A program made the position numbers and the translations under genes. From positions 1 through 17,204 of the forward strand of contig JACQQP010000017.1 of the NCBI GenBank assembly GCA_016206945.1: 17,204 nt of DNA, read 5' to 3'. A model generated the notes under the pieces. It saw only the letters and a program-made list of their open reading frames with translations. It was not told the origin of the DNA and did no database searches. Numbering within the stretch: position 1 is the stretch's first letter; every line of letters begins with the position of its first letter. Below are positions 6,040 to 13,780 of the stretch, in pieces. This DNA comes from Candidatus Omnitrophota bacterium (GTDB lineage Bacteria > Omnitrophota > Omnitrophia > Omnitrophales > Danuiimicrobiaceae).

Positions 6040-7149
6040 TCACCCGACTAAGACCAAATTATTGCGGTGGATCAATTCGTCGCTCCGTTTATACCCGAGA
6101 ATAGAATCGATCTCTTTTGTTTTCCGACCTTTAATCTTAACTACCTCGTCACGCGAATAATTAATGAGGCCGCGGGCAAAAACCCGGCCGTCTTCATCAG
6201 CCAGCTCGACCACATCCCCTACGCCGAAATTGCCAGAACACCCTAATACACCGCCTGCAAGCAAGCTCTTCTTCGACGCCGTAAGCGCATGATGAGCGCC
6301 ATGATCTAACGTCACGGTGCCCTTGGATGAAGCCGAATGAGCAAGCCATCTCTTTCGCGCACTGGCCTTCTCTCGAGAAGGGAAAAATAAAGACCCGACT
6401 TCTTCTCCCTTCAAGATGCGCTCGACTACGCGCTCATCCCGACCGTTTGCCAAAACGATCGGAATTCCAGAACTCATCGCCATGTGAGCCGCTTCCAATT
6501 TCGTTTTCATTCCGCCGCTGGTCATCTCGCTCTTTTTCGGATAAATGTGCGAGGTGTATTCCTTTAATTCCTCAGCCGAATGAATCTGGCGGATTAAAGT
6601 CTGGTCCTTCAAGTAAAGACCATCGATATCGCTCAGAAATACCAAAAGGTTTGCCTCTACTAAATTGGCGACATGAGCCGCTAAAACGTCGTTGTCTCCA
6701 AATCTAATTTCTTCCGTCGCCACCGTATCATTTTCATTCACGATTGGGACCGTACCCATTTGGAAAAGCGCTTGAAGCGTATTCCGCGCATTGACATAAC
6801 GTTCCCGATCTTGAAGCCCGTCTCTGGTAAGCAGGATCTGAGCTGCATGGTAGTCGTGGCTTGAAAAAGCAGACTCATAGGCCTTCATCAACTTCCCCTG
6901 CCCAATAGCGGCACATCCTTGAAGCTCAGGAAGCGAAGTGGGCCGCTTGGTGCGTTTCAAGGTATCCATTCCAAGCGCAATGGCACCAGAACTGACAAGA
7001 ACTACCTGAACGCCTTTATGGAGAAGAATGGCTACTTGATCCACGATATTTTCAAGTTGGCGAAAAGAAAAATGACCCTCGCTGGTCGTAAGCGTGCTGG
7101 TCCCAACTTTAATGACCCAACACTTTCCCTTAGCGAGCTCACGCCTCAT
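6040..7149 (-). CDS. proB: Glutamate 5-kinase with C-terminal PUA domain
   Basis: ProB phosphorylates L-glutamate with ATP, the first and usually proline-inhibited step of proline synthesis. The 369-residue protein has an amino-acid-kinase domain (about 8-255) with KVGTSTL (14-20), LVSSGAIALG (51-60), IVNENDTV (136-143), FGDNDVLAAHVA (150-161) and SGGMKTKLEAA (211-221), followed by a PUA domain at about 276-355, as in the E. coli-type enzyme. The ATG at 7149 overlaps the end of obgE by 11 nt and is preceded, inside obgE, by GGGAG at good spacing. Feedback regulation by proline is expected from the family but not provable here. Confidence 0.97.
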   Translation of the reverse strand: MRRELAKGKCWVIKVGTSTLTTSEGHFSFRQLENIVDQVAILLHKGVQVVLVSSGAIALGMDTLKRTKRPTSLPELQGCAAIGQGKLMKAYESAFSSHDYHAAQILLTRDGLQDRERYVNARNTLQALFQMGTVPIVNENDTVATEEIRFGDNDVLAAHVANLVEANLLVFLSDIDGLYLKDQTLIRQIHSAEELKEYTSHIYPKKSEMTSGGMKTKLEAAHMAMSSGIPIVLANGRDERVVERILKGEEVGSLFFPSREKASARKRWLAHSASSKGTVTLDHGAHHALTASKKSLLAGGVLGCSGNFGVGDVVELADEDGRVFARGLINYSRDEVVKIKGRKTKEIDSILGYKRSDELIHRNNLVLVG

Positions 7150-8104
7150 GAGAAACTCCCAGAACTTTTTCTGCCGCAGTCATTAAACGATCAACTCCCA
7201 TTCCTGTCTTCGCCGAAATCAAGAAGACGTTCTCCTGATCAGGCAGGCCTAGAGTCTTGCGCGCCTTTGACTCGAGAAGGTCCATTTTATTAACCACCAG
7301 AAAACGCGGCGTACGAGCGAAAGCCGCATTAAAACCCTTGATCGTACCGATCAAGATATCGTAGCCCGATTTCAAATCTTGAGCAAATTCTGTTTTCAAA
7401 TCCAGGAGAAAAAAGATGATCCTTGCCCGCTCCAAATGCTTCAGAAAATGGGTTCCCAAACCTCGCCCCTTTCCAGACGCTTGATAAATGGCAGGAAGTT
7501 CGCAAATCCGAAGCTCGTCGAAATTGCTCCGATACGTTCCCAGTTGGGGGGCCTTTGTTGCAAAGGGATATTCCGTTTCTGAAACGCCTGCGCCCGTTAA
7601 CCGCTTCAGGAGTGTTGTCTTGCCCGAATTGGGAAGTCCCACCAAGAAGATATCGGCGATGATCTTGAAGGAAAGCAGAAGCTCCAAGTCCTTCGCACGA
7701 GCGCCTTCGCTTGAGGCAAATCCCGCGTGGTTGCCATAGCCGCCCTTGCCGCCTTTCAGTACAATGACTTCATCCCCGGAACCCACGAGGTCACGTACCA
7801 AGAGTTCATCCCGCTTATTATAAATCGTCGTTCCACACGGGACTTTTACAATGCAGTCTGATCCTCGACGGCCATAGCGATTGTTTCCCATACCCATTCC
7901 GCCTGCTTCAGCCTCAAAAATCCGCTTCGATTTCAAGGCGAAAAGATTGCCCGTTTGCGGATCCGCTCTCAAAATGATGTCCCCTCCGTCTCCTCCATCG
8001 CCTCCATCTGGAATCCGTTTGTGGTCAGCACGTTTCCGATAACTTTCGCAGCCACGCCCGCCGGCACCGGAGCGAACTAGGATCATGACTTCATCGATGA
8101 ACAT
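7139..8104 (-). CDS. obgE: Obg/CgtA-type ribosome-assembly GTPase with degenerate G3 motif
   Basis: Obg is an essential GTPase that acts in late 50S assembly. Residues 1-148 form the glycine-rich Obg fold (for example DGGDGGDGGD, 33-42); residues 149-315 are the G domain. G1 is GLPNSGKT (156-163), the switch I threonine lies in YPFATKAP (179-186), G4 is NKMD (272-275) and G5 is SAK (297-299). The G3 motif, normally DxPG followed by LIEGA, reads ELPAIYQAS (202-210): Asp is Glu and Gly is Ala. The downstream GRGLGTHFLKHLER is normal. At 321 residues it lacks the optional C-terminal OCT domain. The gene follows rplU-rpmA, the standard context, but a terminator lies in between. No strong Shine-Dalgarno sequence precedes the ATG. 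Confidence 0.95.
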   Translation of the reverse strand: MFIDEVMILVRSGAGGRGCESYRKRADHKRIPDGGDGGDGGDIILRADPQTGNLFALKSKRIFEAEAGGMGMGNNRYGRRGSDCIVKVPCGTTIYNKRDELLVRDLVGSGDEVIVLKGGKGGYGNHAGFASSEGARAKDLELLLSFKIIADIFLVGLPNSGKTTLLKRLTGAGVSETEYPFATKAPQLGTYRSNFDELRICELPAIYQASGKGRGLGTHFLKHLERARIIFFLLDLKTEFAQDLKSGYDILIGTIKGFNAAFARTPRFLVVNKMDLLESKARKTLGLPDQENVFLISAKTGMGVDRLMTAAEKVLGVSHEA

Positions 8105-8121
8105 AAGTGACGCCCAAAATT

Positions 8122-8157
8122 AAAAAAGCTGAGTCGGGCGCTTTTTCCCTCCTCAGC
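8122..8157 (-). terminator. Intrinsic terminator after rpmA
   Basis: On the minus strand GCTGAG (8157-8152) pairs with CTCAGC (8133-8128); a tandem GA/GA mismatch and a GGG/CCC inner stem continue the helix, and TTTTTT follows at 8127-8122. It lies 23 nt downstream of the rpmA stop and ends only 17 nt before the obgE start codon, so it would separate ribosomal-protein transcription from obgE, probably incompletely because no promoter is evident between them. Confidence 0.8.
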
Positions 8158-8180
8158 CTTTTCAATGGAAACTTTGTACT

Positions 8181-8426
8181 TTAATTATTTGGAACTAAAT
8201 AAACTGTCCGATTTGATTTAAATTGTACGACACCATCCCGAAGGGCAAAAAGCGTGTCATCTGAACCGCGGCCCACATAACGCCCTGGTTTAAAAGGTGT
8301 CCCTCTCTGTCTCACAATCACCGAACCCGCGCGCACCAACTGACCGCCGTAGGCTTTAACACCCAGCATCTGCGGATTTGAATCACGACCGTTTGTTGTA
8401 CTGCCCTGACTTTTTGTATGCGCCAT
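8181..8426 (-). CDS. rpmA: 50S ribosomal protein L27
   Basis: L27 lies near the peptidyl-transferase centre of the 50S subunit. The 81-residue protein shows the family pattern throughout: MAHTKSQGST at the N-terminus, then GRDSNPQMLGVKAYGG, GSVIVRQRGT and KPGRYVGRGSDDTLFAL. The N-terminus has no cleavable extension of the Firmicutes type. It lies 27 nt downstream of rplU in the usual rplU-rpmA order, with GGGG shortly before the ATG as a weak ribosome site. Confidence 0.98.
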   Translation of the reverse strand: MAHTKSQGSTTNGRDSNPQMLGVKAYGGQLVRAGSVIVRQRGTPFKPGRYVGRGSDDTLFALRDGVVQFKSNRTVYLVPNN

Positions 8427-8453
8427 GGTTTACCCCGTTGGGAACTAAAACGT

Positions 8454-8789
8454 TTACCCGGTTTGAATGCTCTTAACTTTCAGACGAACAACCGTTTGGC
8501 GGTGGCCCTTCTTACGCTTGTAGCCTTTACGCCTCTTAAATTTAAACGAAATGACCTTCGGCAATCTTACCGTCTCTAGAATTTCACAAGTCACCGAAGC
8601 CTTGGGAATGAAAGGCTGACCCACCTTTGCCTTGCCATTATCTTGAACCAAAAGCACCTGATCCAACTTTACTTCTTTGGCTTCAGCGTCCGCCTTGGGC
8701 AACGAGGTCATTTTTTCTACCTCAAAAATACGATTCTCCTCAACCTGATACTGGTGAGAACCCACTAATATGACTGCGTATCGTGTCAT
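8454..8789 (-). CDS. rplU: 50S ribosomal protein L21
   Basis: L21 binds 23S rRNA in the 50S subunit. The 111-residue protein is of typical length, with YAVILVGSHQYQVEEN (4-19) at the start and the basic KFKRRKGYKRKKGHRQ segment (83-98) followed by VVRLKVKSI at the end. It is the first gene after a strong promoter. The Shine-Dalgarno sequence is poor (AGGCGG about 9 nt upstream). A three-codon ATG frame (MLR, stop) ends in ATGA over the rplU start and might couple translation, but it could be chance. Confidence 0.98.
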   Translation of the reverse strand: MTRYAVILVGSHQYQVEENRIFEVEKMTSLPKADAEAKEVKLDQVLLVQDNGKAKVGQPFIPKASVTCEILETVRLPKVISFKFKRRKGYKRKKGHRQTVVRLKVKSIQTG

Positions 8790-8816
8790 CTTAACATGCC
8801 GCCTTTGGAGGGGGTG

Positions 8817-8845
8817 ATTCTAAAGTAATTTGTCCCGCATGTCAA
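8817..8845 (-). promoter_or_regulatory. Sigma-70-type promoter of rplU-rpmA
   Basis: On the minus strand a perfect -35 TTGACA (8845-8840) is followed by a 17-nt spacer and a -10 TAGAAT (8822-8817, five of six consensus bases). The expected start is near 8810, giving a leader of about 20 nt before rplU. It sits in the 126-bp gap after the TPR protease gene, which has no convincing terminator of its own. Confidence 0.88.
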
Positions 8846-8915
8846 TTTATTAGAAGGCGCCGAAAAGCGATCGTAAGTTCTGATTTTAAAACAAGTTAAT
8901 ACGCTCATGGCCATC

Positions 8916-10340
8916 TTAAGCTTTGTACCGCGCTCTCAGGTCTGTGAGCCAGCCGGAGGCAAAGTCTGTGAAGGTCCTCCCGAAGACCTGTTCAAAGGCA
9001 TTCGGAAATGAGGTACCCTTTCCAAGCTCCATGAGAAGCTGTTTCACATTATAAAAGCGATTTCGCTCAATCAAATAGGAAGCCAAGGAATAAGACTCTA
9101 AATAAAAAAGGAGCGCTTCTTCGTGGGAGGTGCTCTTACTTACATCTTTGAAAAGTAAATCTTCAGGACTGATTAAGCTGTTCGTGCGCACTGCTTCGGC
9201 AAGCGCTTTCAAATCGATGGGCTGAATCTTATTCTCCTGATACTGGGCAAGACCCTCGTTCAACCAAACGGGGCACTTCATACGACTTAAATCCAAAACG
9301 AACGCGTGAGTCAGTTCGTGGAAAATAAATTTCTTAAGGTCCGTCCCCGTTGTAAAACCAGAAGGGGCTTGGCCTGCCCCAGAGACTTTTTGATAAACAG
9401 GAAGGCGAATTTTCCCGTCATAAACGGCTCCTGACCAATGTGGGACAGAGCCCATCAGACGTTCATATTCCTCACGTCCGTAAAGAAGCACGGGGATTTT
9501 GTATTTCGGATAATGACCGAAATCCTGAGAAACAGCTCGATAAGCGTTGCGAAGATGCTCACGGATTTCCGATCCTTCGAAACTCTCTTCCCTTCGGTAA
9601 CGAATAATGAAATGTTCATCCGAATATCGTTGCTGTTCTTTGTCAATTCCCCTTTCACGGATCAGTTTCTCATATTTCTCGCGGAGCTTTGGATCCGGAT
9701 TTAAGGAGAACGCTTTCTTGTAATAAGATTCTGCTTTGTCAAGCTCGTGGTTCAAATTCGCGATCTCGCCAAGCAACTCAAAAGCATAAGGGTTGGTGGG
9801 ATCAAGGGCAACCGACTGGTTCAGGAGTTCTTCTGCTTCCTCAAATTGGCGCTTCGTAAAACTCTGAACGGCTTCGTTATAAAGTGCGCGCCCTGTATTT
9901 AAGGATACAATGTCTGTCGTTTCGCCTTGCTTTGTCTCAAGCAAAAATGCCTTGGCACTTACCATTTCACGCTTAATCCTTGATTGAACCTTTAAATCGG
10001 TACTTGAGAATTCTCTTGCGGGAAGAGCCTCAATTCTCTGAGTCGCTTGCTCCATTTTCTTAAGGTACGTCTGAGCTTGATCGAAGCGGCTCTCGGAGAT
10101 CAATTTCTGACTATAAGCATCACAGGCGCTCATCAAAGAAGTTAAGGCTTTCGCATTCTTAGGATCCTTCGTCAAAACGGTTTCTAAAATGGCGATCCCC
10201 GCCGGATACGAGCCTTGGTCGATCAGAAGCTCGCCTTTTTCAATGAGGCCTTCCAAATGACTTTGTTCGGCTAATGTTAACGAACAAAAGAAACCCAACA
10301 ACAAAACCGCGGGAAGGAGGATGAAACGGAGAAGCTTCAT
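8916..10340 (-). CDS. Exported TPR protein with peptidase-MA-like metalloprotease domain
   Basis: The 474-residue protein starts MKLLRFILLPAVLLLG, a typical signal peptide, probably cut after SLTLA; a cysteine is present but there is no lipobox. TPR-like helices follow at about 25-70 and 150-220 (EAEELLNQSVALDPTNPYAF, then AESYYKKAFSLNP). The C-terminal half is a gluzincin domain of the peptidase-MA type: HELTH (H341, E342, H345) and the distal WLNEGLAQY (E362) give the expected zinc ligands and catalytic Glu. It is likely periplasmic or outer-membrane associated; the substrate is unknown. I chose ATG 10340 over an in-frame TTG at 10355 because it yields a clean signal peptide. It follows the M48 protease gene by 11 nt, so the two are probably co-expressed. 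Confidence 0.9.
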   Translation of the reverse strand: MKLLRFILLPAVLLLGFFCSLTLAEQSHLEGLIEKGELLIDQGSYPAGIAILETVLTKDPKNAKALTSLMSACDAYSQKLISESRFDQAQTYLKKMEQATQRIEALPAREFSSTDLKVQSRIKREMVSAKAFLLETKQGETTDIVSLNTGRALYNEAVQSFTKRQFEEAEELLNQSVALDPTNPYAFELLGEIANLNHELDKAESYYKKAFSLNPDPKLREKYEKLIRERGIDKEQQRYSDEHFIIRYRREESFEGSEIREHLRNAYRAVSQDFGHYPKYKIPVLLYGREEYERLMGSVPHWSGAVYDGKIRLPVYQKVSGAGQAPSGFTTGTDLKKFIFHELTHAFVLDLSRMKCPVWLNEGLAQYQENKIQPIDLKALAEAVRTNSLISPEDLLFKDVSKSTSHEEALLFYLESYSLASYLIERNRFYNVKQLLMELGKGTSFPNAFEQVFGRTFTDFASGWLTDLRARYKA

Positions 10341-10351
10341 CTCAAATGAGC

Positions 10352-11455
10352 TCAATTTTGAAAGCGCTCTGCCATCTGAATGCGCTTTCCGACCGCAGGA
10401 TGATCATAAAGAAAAAACTCAATCAGCGGATGCGGATTTGGATCTGCAAGATTCATATCACTCAATTTGTGCATGGCCGAAATAAAGGAAGTCTTGTCCT
10501 GTGTCACCTTGAGCGAGAATTCGTCCGCGCGCCGCTCCGCGCGTCTTGAAAACGCATTCGTGGCGGGGCTCATCACGAGACCGAAGAGAAAAAAGATAAG
10601 ACCGAGAAGCGGAAATGATCGAACGTCACCCGCACCGGCATAACCCAATTCCAGCGAAAGCAGGTCCAGTGAGCGGAACACAATCCAAAAACCGACGAAA
10701 GAAAGTGCGATACTAAAACCGAACTGCTTCCAAAGGTCGCGATGTTTAAAGTGTCCGAGCTCATGTGCCAAAACGGCTTCAATCTCTTCATGGTTGAACG
10801 AATCGAGAAGCGTATCACCTAAAATCACCCTTTTAGTCTTCCCAAATCCCGCGAACGCCGCATTGGCTTTCTTGGTTGTCTTGCTCAAATTAAGTGAGTA
10901 TACATTTTGAATATGGATCCCAAATCGCTCGGCAAGGGAGGCGATTTTCTTTCTGAGAAGGTCATCTGAGATAGGACTGTACTTATAAAAAAGCGGAACG
11001 ATCAAGACCGGAAATAATTTACCCAACACCAAACTGAAAATTGCGTACAGCGCCCACGCTAAAAACCACCACGAGGATTCGAAATTCCAAATAAGTGCAT
11101 ACAAAAGAAGAACGAGAGGAGTCGTCAGCGCAAATGAAAGCAATTGCTTTTTCGTCCATTCCCAAAACCACGCTGGAAACGTCTGATGGGACAATTCATA
11201 TCGATGCTCCAAAACAAATCCAGAATAGAAAGACATGGGAAAGGAAAGCACAAGCGAATAAACTGAGAAAAAAAGGAAGTAAAAGAATACGATGCTCAAG
11301 GGAGAAGGATGAATTTGATGAGCCCAATCATAAAAAATAAAAGTCAGGCGAAATACAATCGCAACCAGAAGCATCGCAACGCTTAAGATAATCCCGTAGA
11401 GCGTGAGCCAGTTTCTTGTTTTTTGATACGCTTTATTTCTTTCCTGTGCTTCCAT
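10352..11455 (-). CDS. Ste24-like M48 family membrane metalloprotease
   Basis: The 367-residue integral-membrane protein has a hydrophobic N-terminal half with several helices (about 18-150), matching the M48_N region of CaaX prenyl protease 1 (Ste24), then the M48 catalytic domain. Zinc ligands are in HELGHFKH (H231, E232, H235), with the third Glu in SRRAERRADEF (about E307). The late YDHPAVGKRI segment is also typical of the family. Bacterial members are generally linked to membrane-protein quality control; no prenylation substrate is implied. I chose ATG 11455 because GGAGG lies six to seven bases upstream; the in-frame ATG at 11470 has no such site and lies against the neighbouring repeat. 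Confidence 0.94.
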   Translation of the reverse strand: MEAQERNKAYQKTRNWLTLYGIILSVAMLLVAIVFRLTFIFYDWAHQIHPSPLSIVFFYFLFFSVYSLVLSFPMSFYSGFVLEHRYELSHQTFPAWFWEWTKKQLLSFALTTPLVLLLYALIWNFESSWWFLAWALYAIFSLVLGKLFPVLIVPLFYKYSPISDDLLRKKIASLAERFGIHIQNVYSLNLSKTTKKANAAFAGFGKTKRVILGDTLLDSFNHEEIEAVLAHELGHFKHRDLWKQFGFSIALSFVGFWIVFRSLDLLSLELGYAGAGDVRSFPLLGLIFFLFGLVMSPATNAFSRRAERRADEFSLKVTQDKTSFISAMHKLSDMNLADPNPHPLIEFFLYDHPAVGKRIQMAERFQN

Positions 11456-11460
11456 CTGAT

Positions 11461-11466
11461 TCCTCC
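11461..11466 (-). promoter_or_regulatory. Ribosome binding site deciding the M48 protease start
   Basis: GGAGGA on the minus strand precedes ATG 11455 by five to six bases. It lies downstream of the alternative ATG at 11470 and so supports the shorter protein. Confidence 0.7.
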
Positions 11467-11471
11467 GCATA

Positions 11472-11733
11472 ACGTCATTGCGAGGAGGCCATTAGGCCGA
11501 CGCCGCTTGTCCGAGCGCCGGTCGGGCGCTTGGTCTTGCGGTGCCGCCGCTTGTCAGAGCGCCGGTCGGGCGCCTGGTGTTGCGGTGCCGTACGGTTGGT
11601 ACGGCGTACGGTCGGTACGGCGAAGCACTTTCGGAGAAGAACTTCCAGTTCTTCCCGAAAAGTACTCGCGCAAAAGCGCGCGGTGCAATCTCTGAGATTG
11701 CTTCACCCCACTCCGTGGGGTTCGCAATGACGT
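11472..11733. repeat. 262-bp composite repeat with ACGTCATTGCGA / TCGCAATGACGT ends
   Basis: Perfect 12-bp terminal inverted repeats (11472-11483 and 11722-11733) enclose two 44-bp tandem units (11501-11544 and 11545-11588, three differences), two 16-bp tandem units (11589-11604 and 11605-11620, one difference), a long imperfect hairpin around AAGAACT/AGTTCTT (11636-11653), GCAATCTC/GAGATTGC (11684-11700) and CCCCAC/GTGGGG (11706-11720). It occupies nearly the whole gap between pcrA and the M48 gene. Repeats with TCATTGCGA ends are common in many bacterial genomes; this copy has an unusually complex interior. No protein-coding content is credible. Confidence 0.8.
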
Positions 11734-11740
11734 CAAGATC

Positions 11741-13780
11741 TTAGTCAAAAAGGATTCTTCTTTTCTGCTCCTCTGCTTCTTGATCGAGCACAACCGTTTC
11801 CTGAAACGGATCTAACCGGGCACCCTCTTCATAAAGTTGAGCGGGAATTTCATTGAGAAAGCGCGACGGAAGATTGTGCTGCTTCATTCCATAGAGCCTA
11901 CGCGAATCCGCATAAGCCAAATAAAGCTTTTCCTTCGCGCGCGTGAGCCCGACGTAACAGAGCCTTCGCTCCTCTTCAAGATCGCGAATGTCCTCACCGA
12001 GCGAATTCACGTGCGGGAAAATTTCTTCTTCCATACCCACCATAAATACAACCGGAAATTCAAGACCTTTCGCACAATGAAGCGTCATCAAGGTGAGGCT
12101 GTTGCTTCCTTGATCCCAGGCGTCCACATCACTTACAAGCGTAATGCTTTCAATGAATGCTTCAAGCAATCCCCCGCCTTTAACAGTACCAGGTACTGTT
12201 TCTGGAGGGGCTTCCCAATTTTCCTCAAATTCTCGAACGGCCGAGAAAAACTCCTGTATGTTATCAATCCGTACTTTTGATTCCATGGTTCGCTCAAGTT
12301 CAAGTCCTCTTAAATAACCTGTCTGGTTCAAAATGTCATCCAAAAGTTCGCTGACCAACCGTTTCGATCGCTTTGCGCGGAGAGATTCAATCAGGTGATG
12401 AAAACTTCGAATCGATTCTCTTGCTTTGATTCCAATGCCCTGAACTTTCGCAATCTCCCGAAACGTCTCGTCCCATCCAACTCCCTTTTTATCGCGAAAC
12501 GCTTCGATGGCTTCCATCGTTTTCTTTCCAATGCCGCGGTTGGGCACATTGATGATGCGCTTGAAACTTAATTCATCCTGAGGAAAAGCAATCACCCTCA
12601 GATAAGCAATCAGGTCCTTAATTTCGCGGCGATCATAAAATCGGACGCCTCCAAAAATGCGGTAAGGAATCTTGTATTTCCGAAGTACTTCTTCAAGAAC
12701 GCGTGATTGAGCATGAAGCCTGTAAAAAATGACGCAATCCCGAAGGGTTTTTCCTTCTTTCTGAAGTTCAAGAATCTGGCGCGTTACGAATTCGGCTTCC
12801 TCTTTTTCATCACTGGCCTCAAACAAGGTGACTTTTTCACCTTCCTCTTTTTCGGTCCAGAGCGCTTTGGGTTTGCGGGCCGTATTAAATTGGATCAACG
12901 CGTTCGCTGCCTCAAGAATGTGGGCGGTCGATCGGTAATTTTGTTCCAGTTTGATCACGACGCAATTAGGATAATCTTTTTCAAAATCAAGAATATTTTT
13001 AATATCTGCGCCACGCCAGGCATAAATGGACTGATCGGGATCGCCTACGACGGTAATATTCTGATACCGATGAGCCAAATGACGTACCAAGCGGTACTGT
13101 GCATGATTCGTATCCTGATACTCATCGATCAAAACATGCTTGAACCGTTCCTGCCACTGGTTCAAAATCTCCGGTTTTTGATCAAAAAGGAAAACGGTTT
13201 TCAAAATCAAATCGCCGAAGTCGCAAGCATTCAGCATAAAAAGCTTTTCCTCATAAAGTTGGTAGACATGAGCCACTACCTCTTCAAAAGAATCTTGAAC
13301 CCGCTCGGCATAAGCGTGCGGCGTAAGCAAAAAGTCTTTGGCGCGCTGGATCTCCTCGCGCACACCCTTGGGATTGATTTGACGCTCGCTGCGGTTGAGC
13401 TCACTTAAACATTCCTTGATTAAAACGAGTTGATCATGATCATCATAAATGGAAAAATGGGGCCGAAGGCCGATTCCCTTTCCATCGATCCGAAGAATTC
13501 GAACACAGGTGGAGTGAAACGTAGAAATCCACACGTCATGATGAACCAGTTGACCGACCCGAAATCTCATCTCTTCCGCCGCCTTATTGGTAAAGGTAAC
13601 GCCGAGAAGATTGAAGGGAAGAATCCCTCTTGAAATCAGGTAGGCCATGCGGCGCGTCAGTATTCTTGTCTTGCCGCTCCCCGCACCCGCTAACACGAGG
13701 ACAGCGCCGTCCGGTGCCGTGACGGCTTTCTCTTGCTCAGGATTCAGGTCAGATAAGATTTTTTGAATGCTTGTTTTCAC
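11741..13780 (-). CDS. pcrA: PcrA/UvrD-type superfamily 1 DNA helicase
   Basis: This 3'-5' helicase family works in nucleotide-excision and mismatch repair and in clearing protein blocks. The 679-residue protein has all SF1 motifs in order: I AGAGSGKT (31-38), Ia VTFTNKAAEEM (61-71), II DEYQDT (219-224), III GDPDQSIYAWRGAD (246-259), IV LEQNYRST (278-285), V LMTLHCAKGLEFPVV and VI RRLCYVGLTRAKEKLY. It is somewhat shorter than typical PcrA at the C-terminus. GTG 13780 overlaps the stop of the preceding gene as GTGA. Residues about 526-534 (TVPGTV) are encoded by a perfect 19-nt palindrome in the linker before a conserved helix, apparently a small repeat tolerated in frame. Confidence 0.96.
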   Translation of the reverse strand: MKTSIQKILSDLNPEQEKAVTAPDGAVLVLAGAGSGKTRILTRRMAYLISRGILPFNLLGVTFTNKAAEEMRFRVGQLVHHDVWISTFHSTCVRILRIDGKGIGLRPHFSIYDDHDQLVLIKECLSELNRSERQINPKGVREEIQRAKDFLLTPHAYAERVQDSFEEVVAHVYQLYEEKLFMLNACDFGDLILKTVFLFDQKPEILNQWQERFKHVLIDEYQDTNHAQYRLVRHLAHRYQNITVVGDPDQSIYAWRGADIKNILDFEKDYPNCVVIKLEQNYRSTAHILEAANALIQFNTARKPKALWTEKEEGEKVTLFEASDEKEEAEFVTRQILELQKEGKTLRDCVIFYRLHAQSRVLEEVLRKYKIPYRIFGGVRFYDRREIKDLIAYLRVIAFPQDELSFKRIINVPNRGIGKKTMEAIEAFRDKKGVGWDETFREIAKVQGIGIKARESIRSFHHLIESLRAKRSKRLVSELLDDILNQTGYLRGLELERTMESKVRIDNIQEFFSAVREFEENWEAPPETVPGTVKGGGLLEAFIESITLVSDVDAWDQGSNSLTLMTLHCAKGLEFPVVFMVGMEEEIFPHVNSLGEDIRDLEEERRLCYVGLTRAKEKLYLAYADSRRLYGMKQHNLPSRFLNEIPAQLYEEGARLDPFQETVVLDQEAEEQKRRILFD
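12182..12200. repeat. 19-nt palindrome inside pcrA
   Basis: AACAGTACC, A, GGTACTGTT is a perfect inverted repeat around a single base. It encodes TVPGTV in a variable linker of the helicase and shares its GGTAC core with the palindromic element in the lipoate ligase gene. Confidence 0.6.

Noticed and set aside
8789..8805. Three-codon leader ORF (MLR, stop) overlapping the rplU start by ATGA
   Set aside because: Too short to judge; a single ATGA at this spacing can easily arise by chance.
11501..11588. Possible CRISPR-like array (two 44-bp units)
   Set aside because: The two units are directly adjacent with no spacer, there are only two, and no cas genes are nearby.
11423..11793. Several ORFs of 66-90 codons across the 262-bp repeat
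   Set aside because: They translate tandem and inverted repeat sequence in several frames at once; no frame is favoured.
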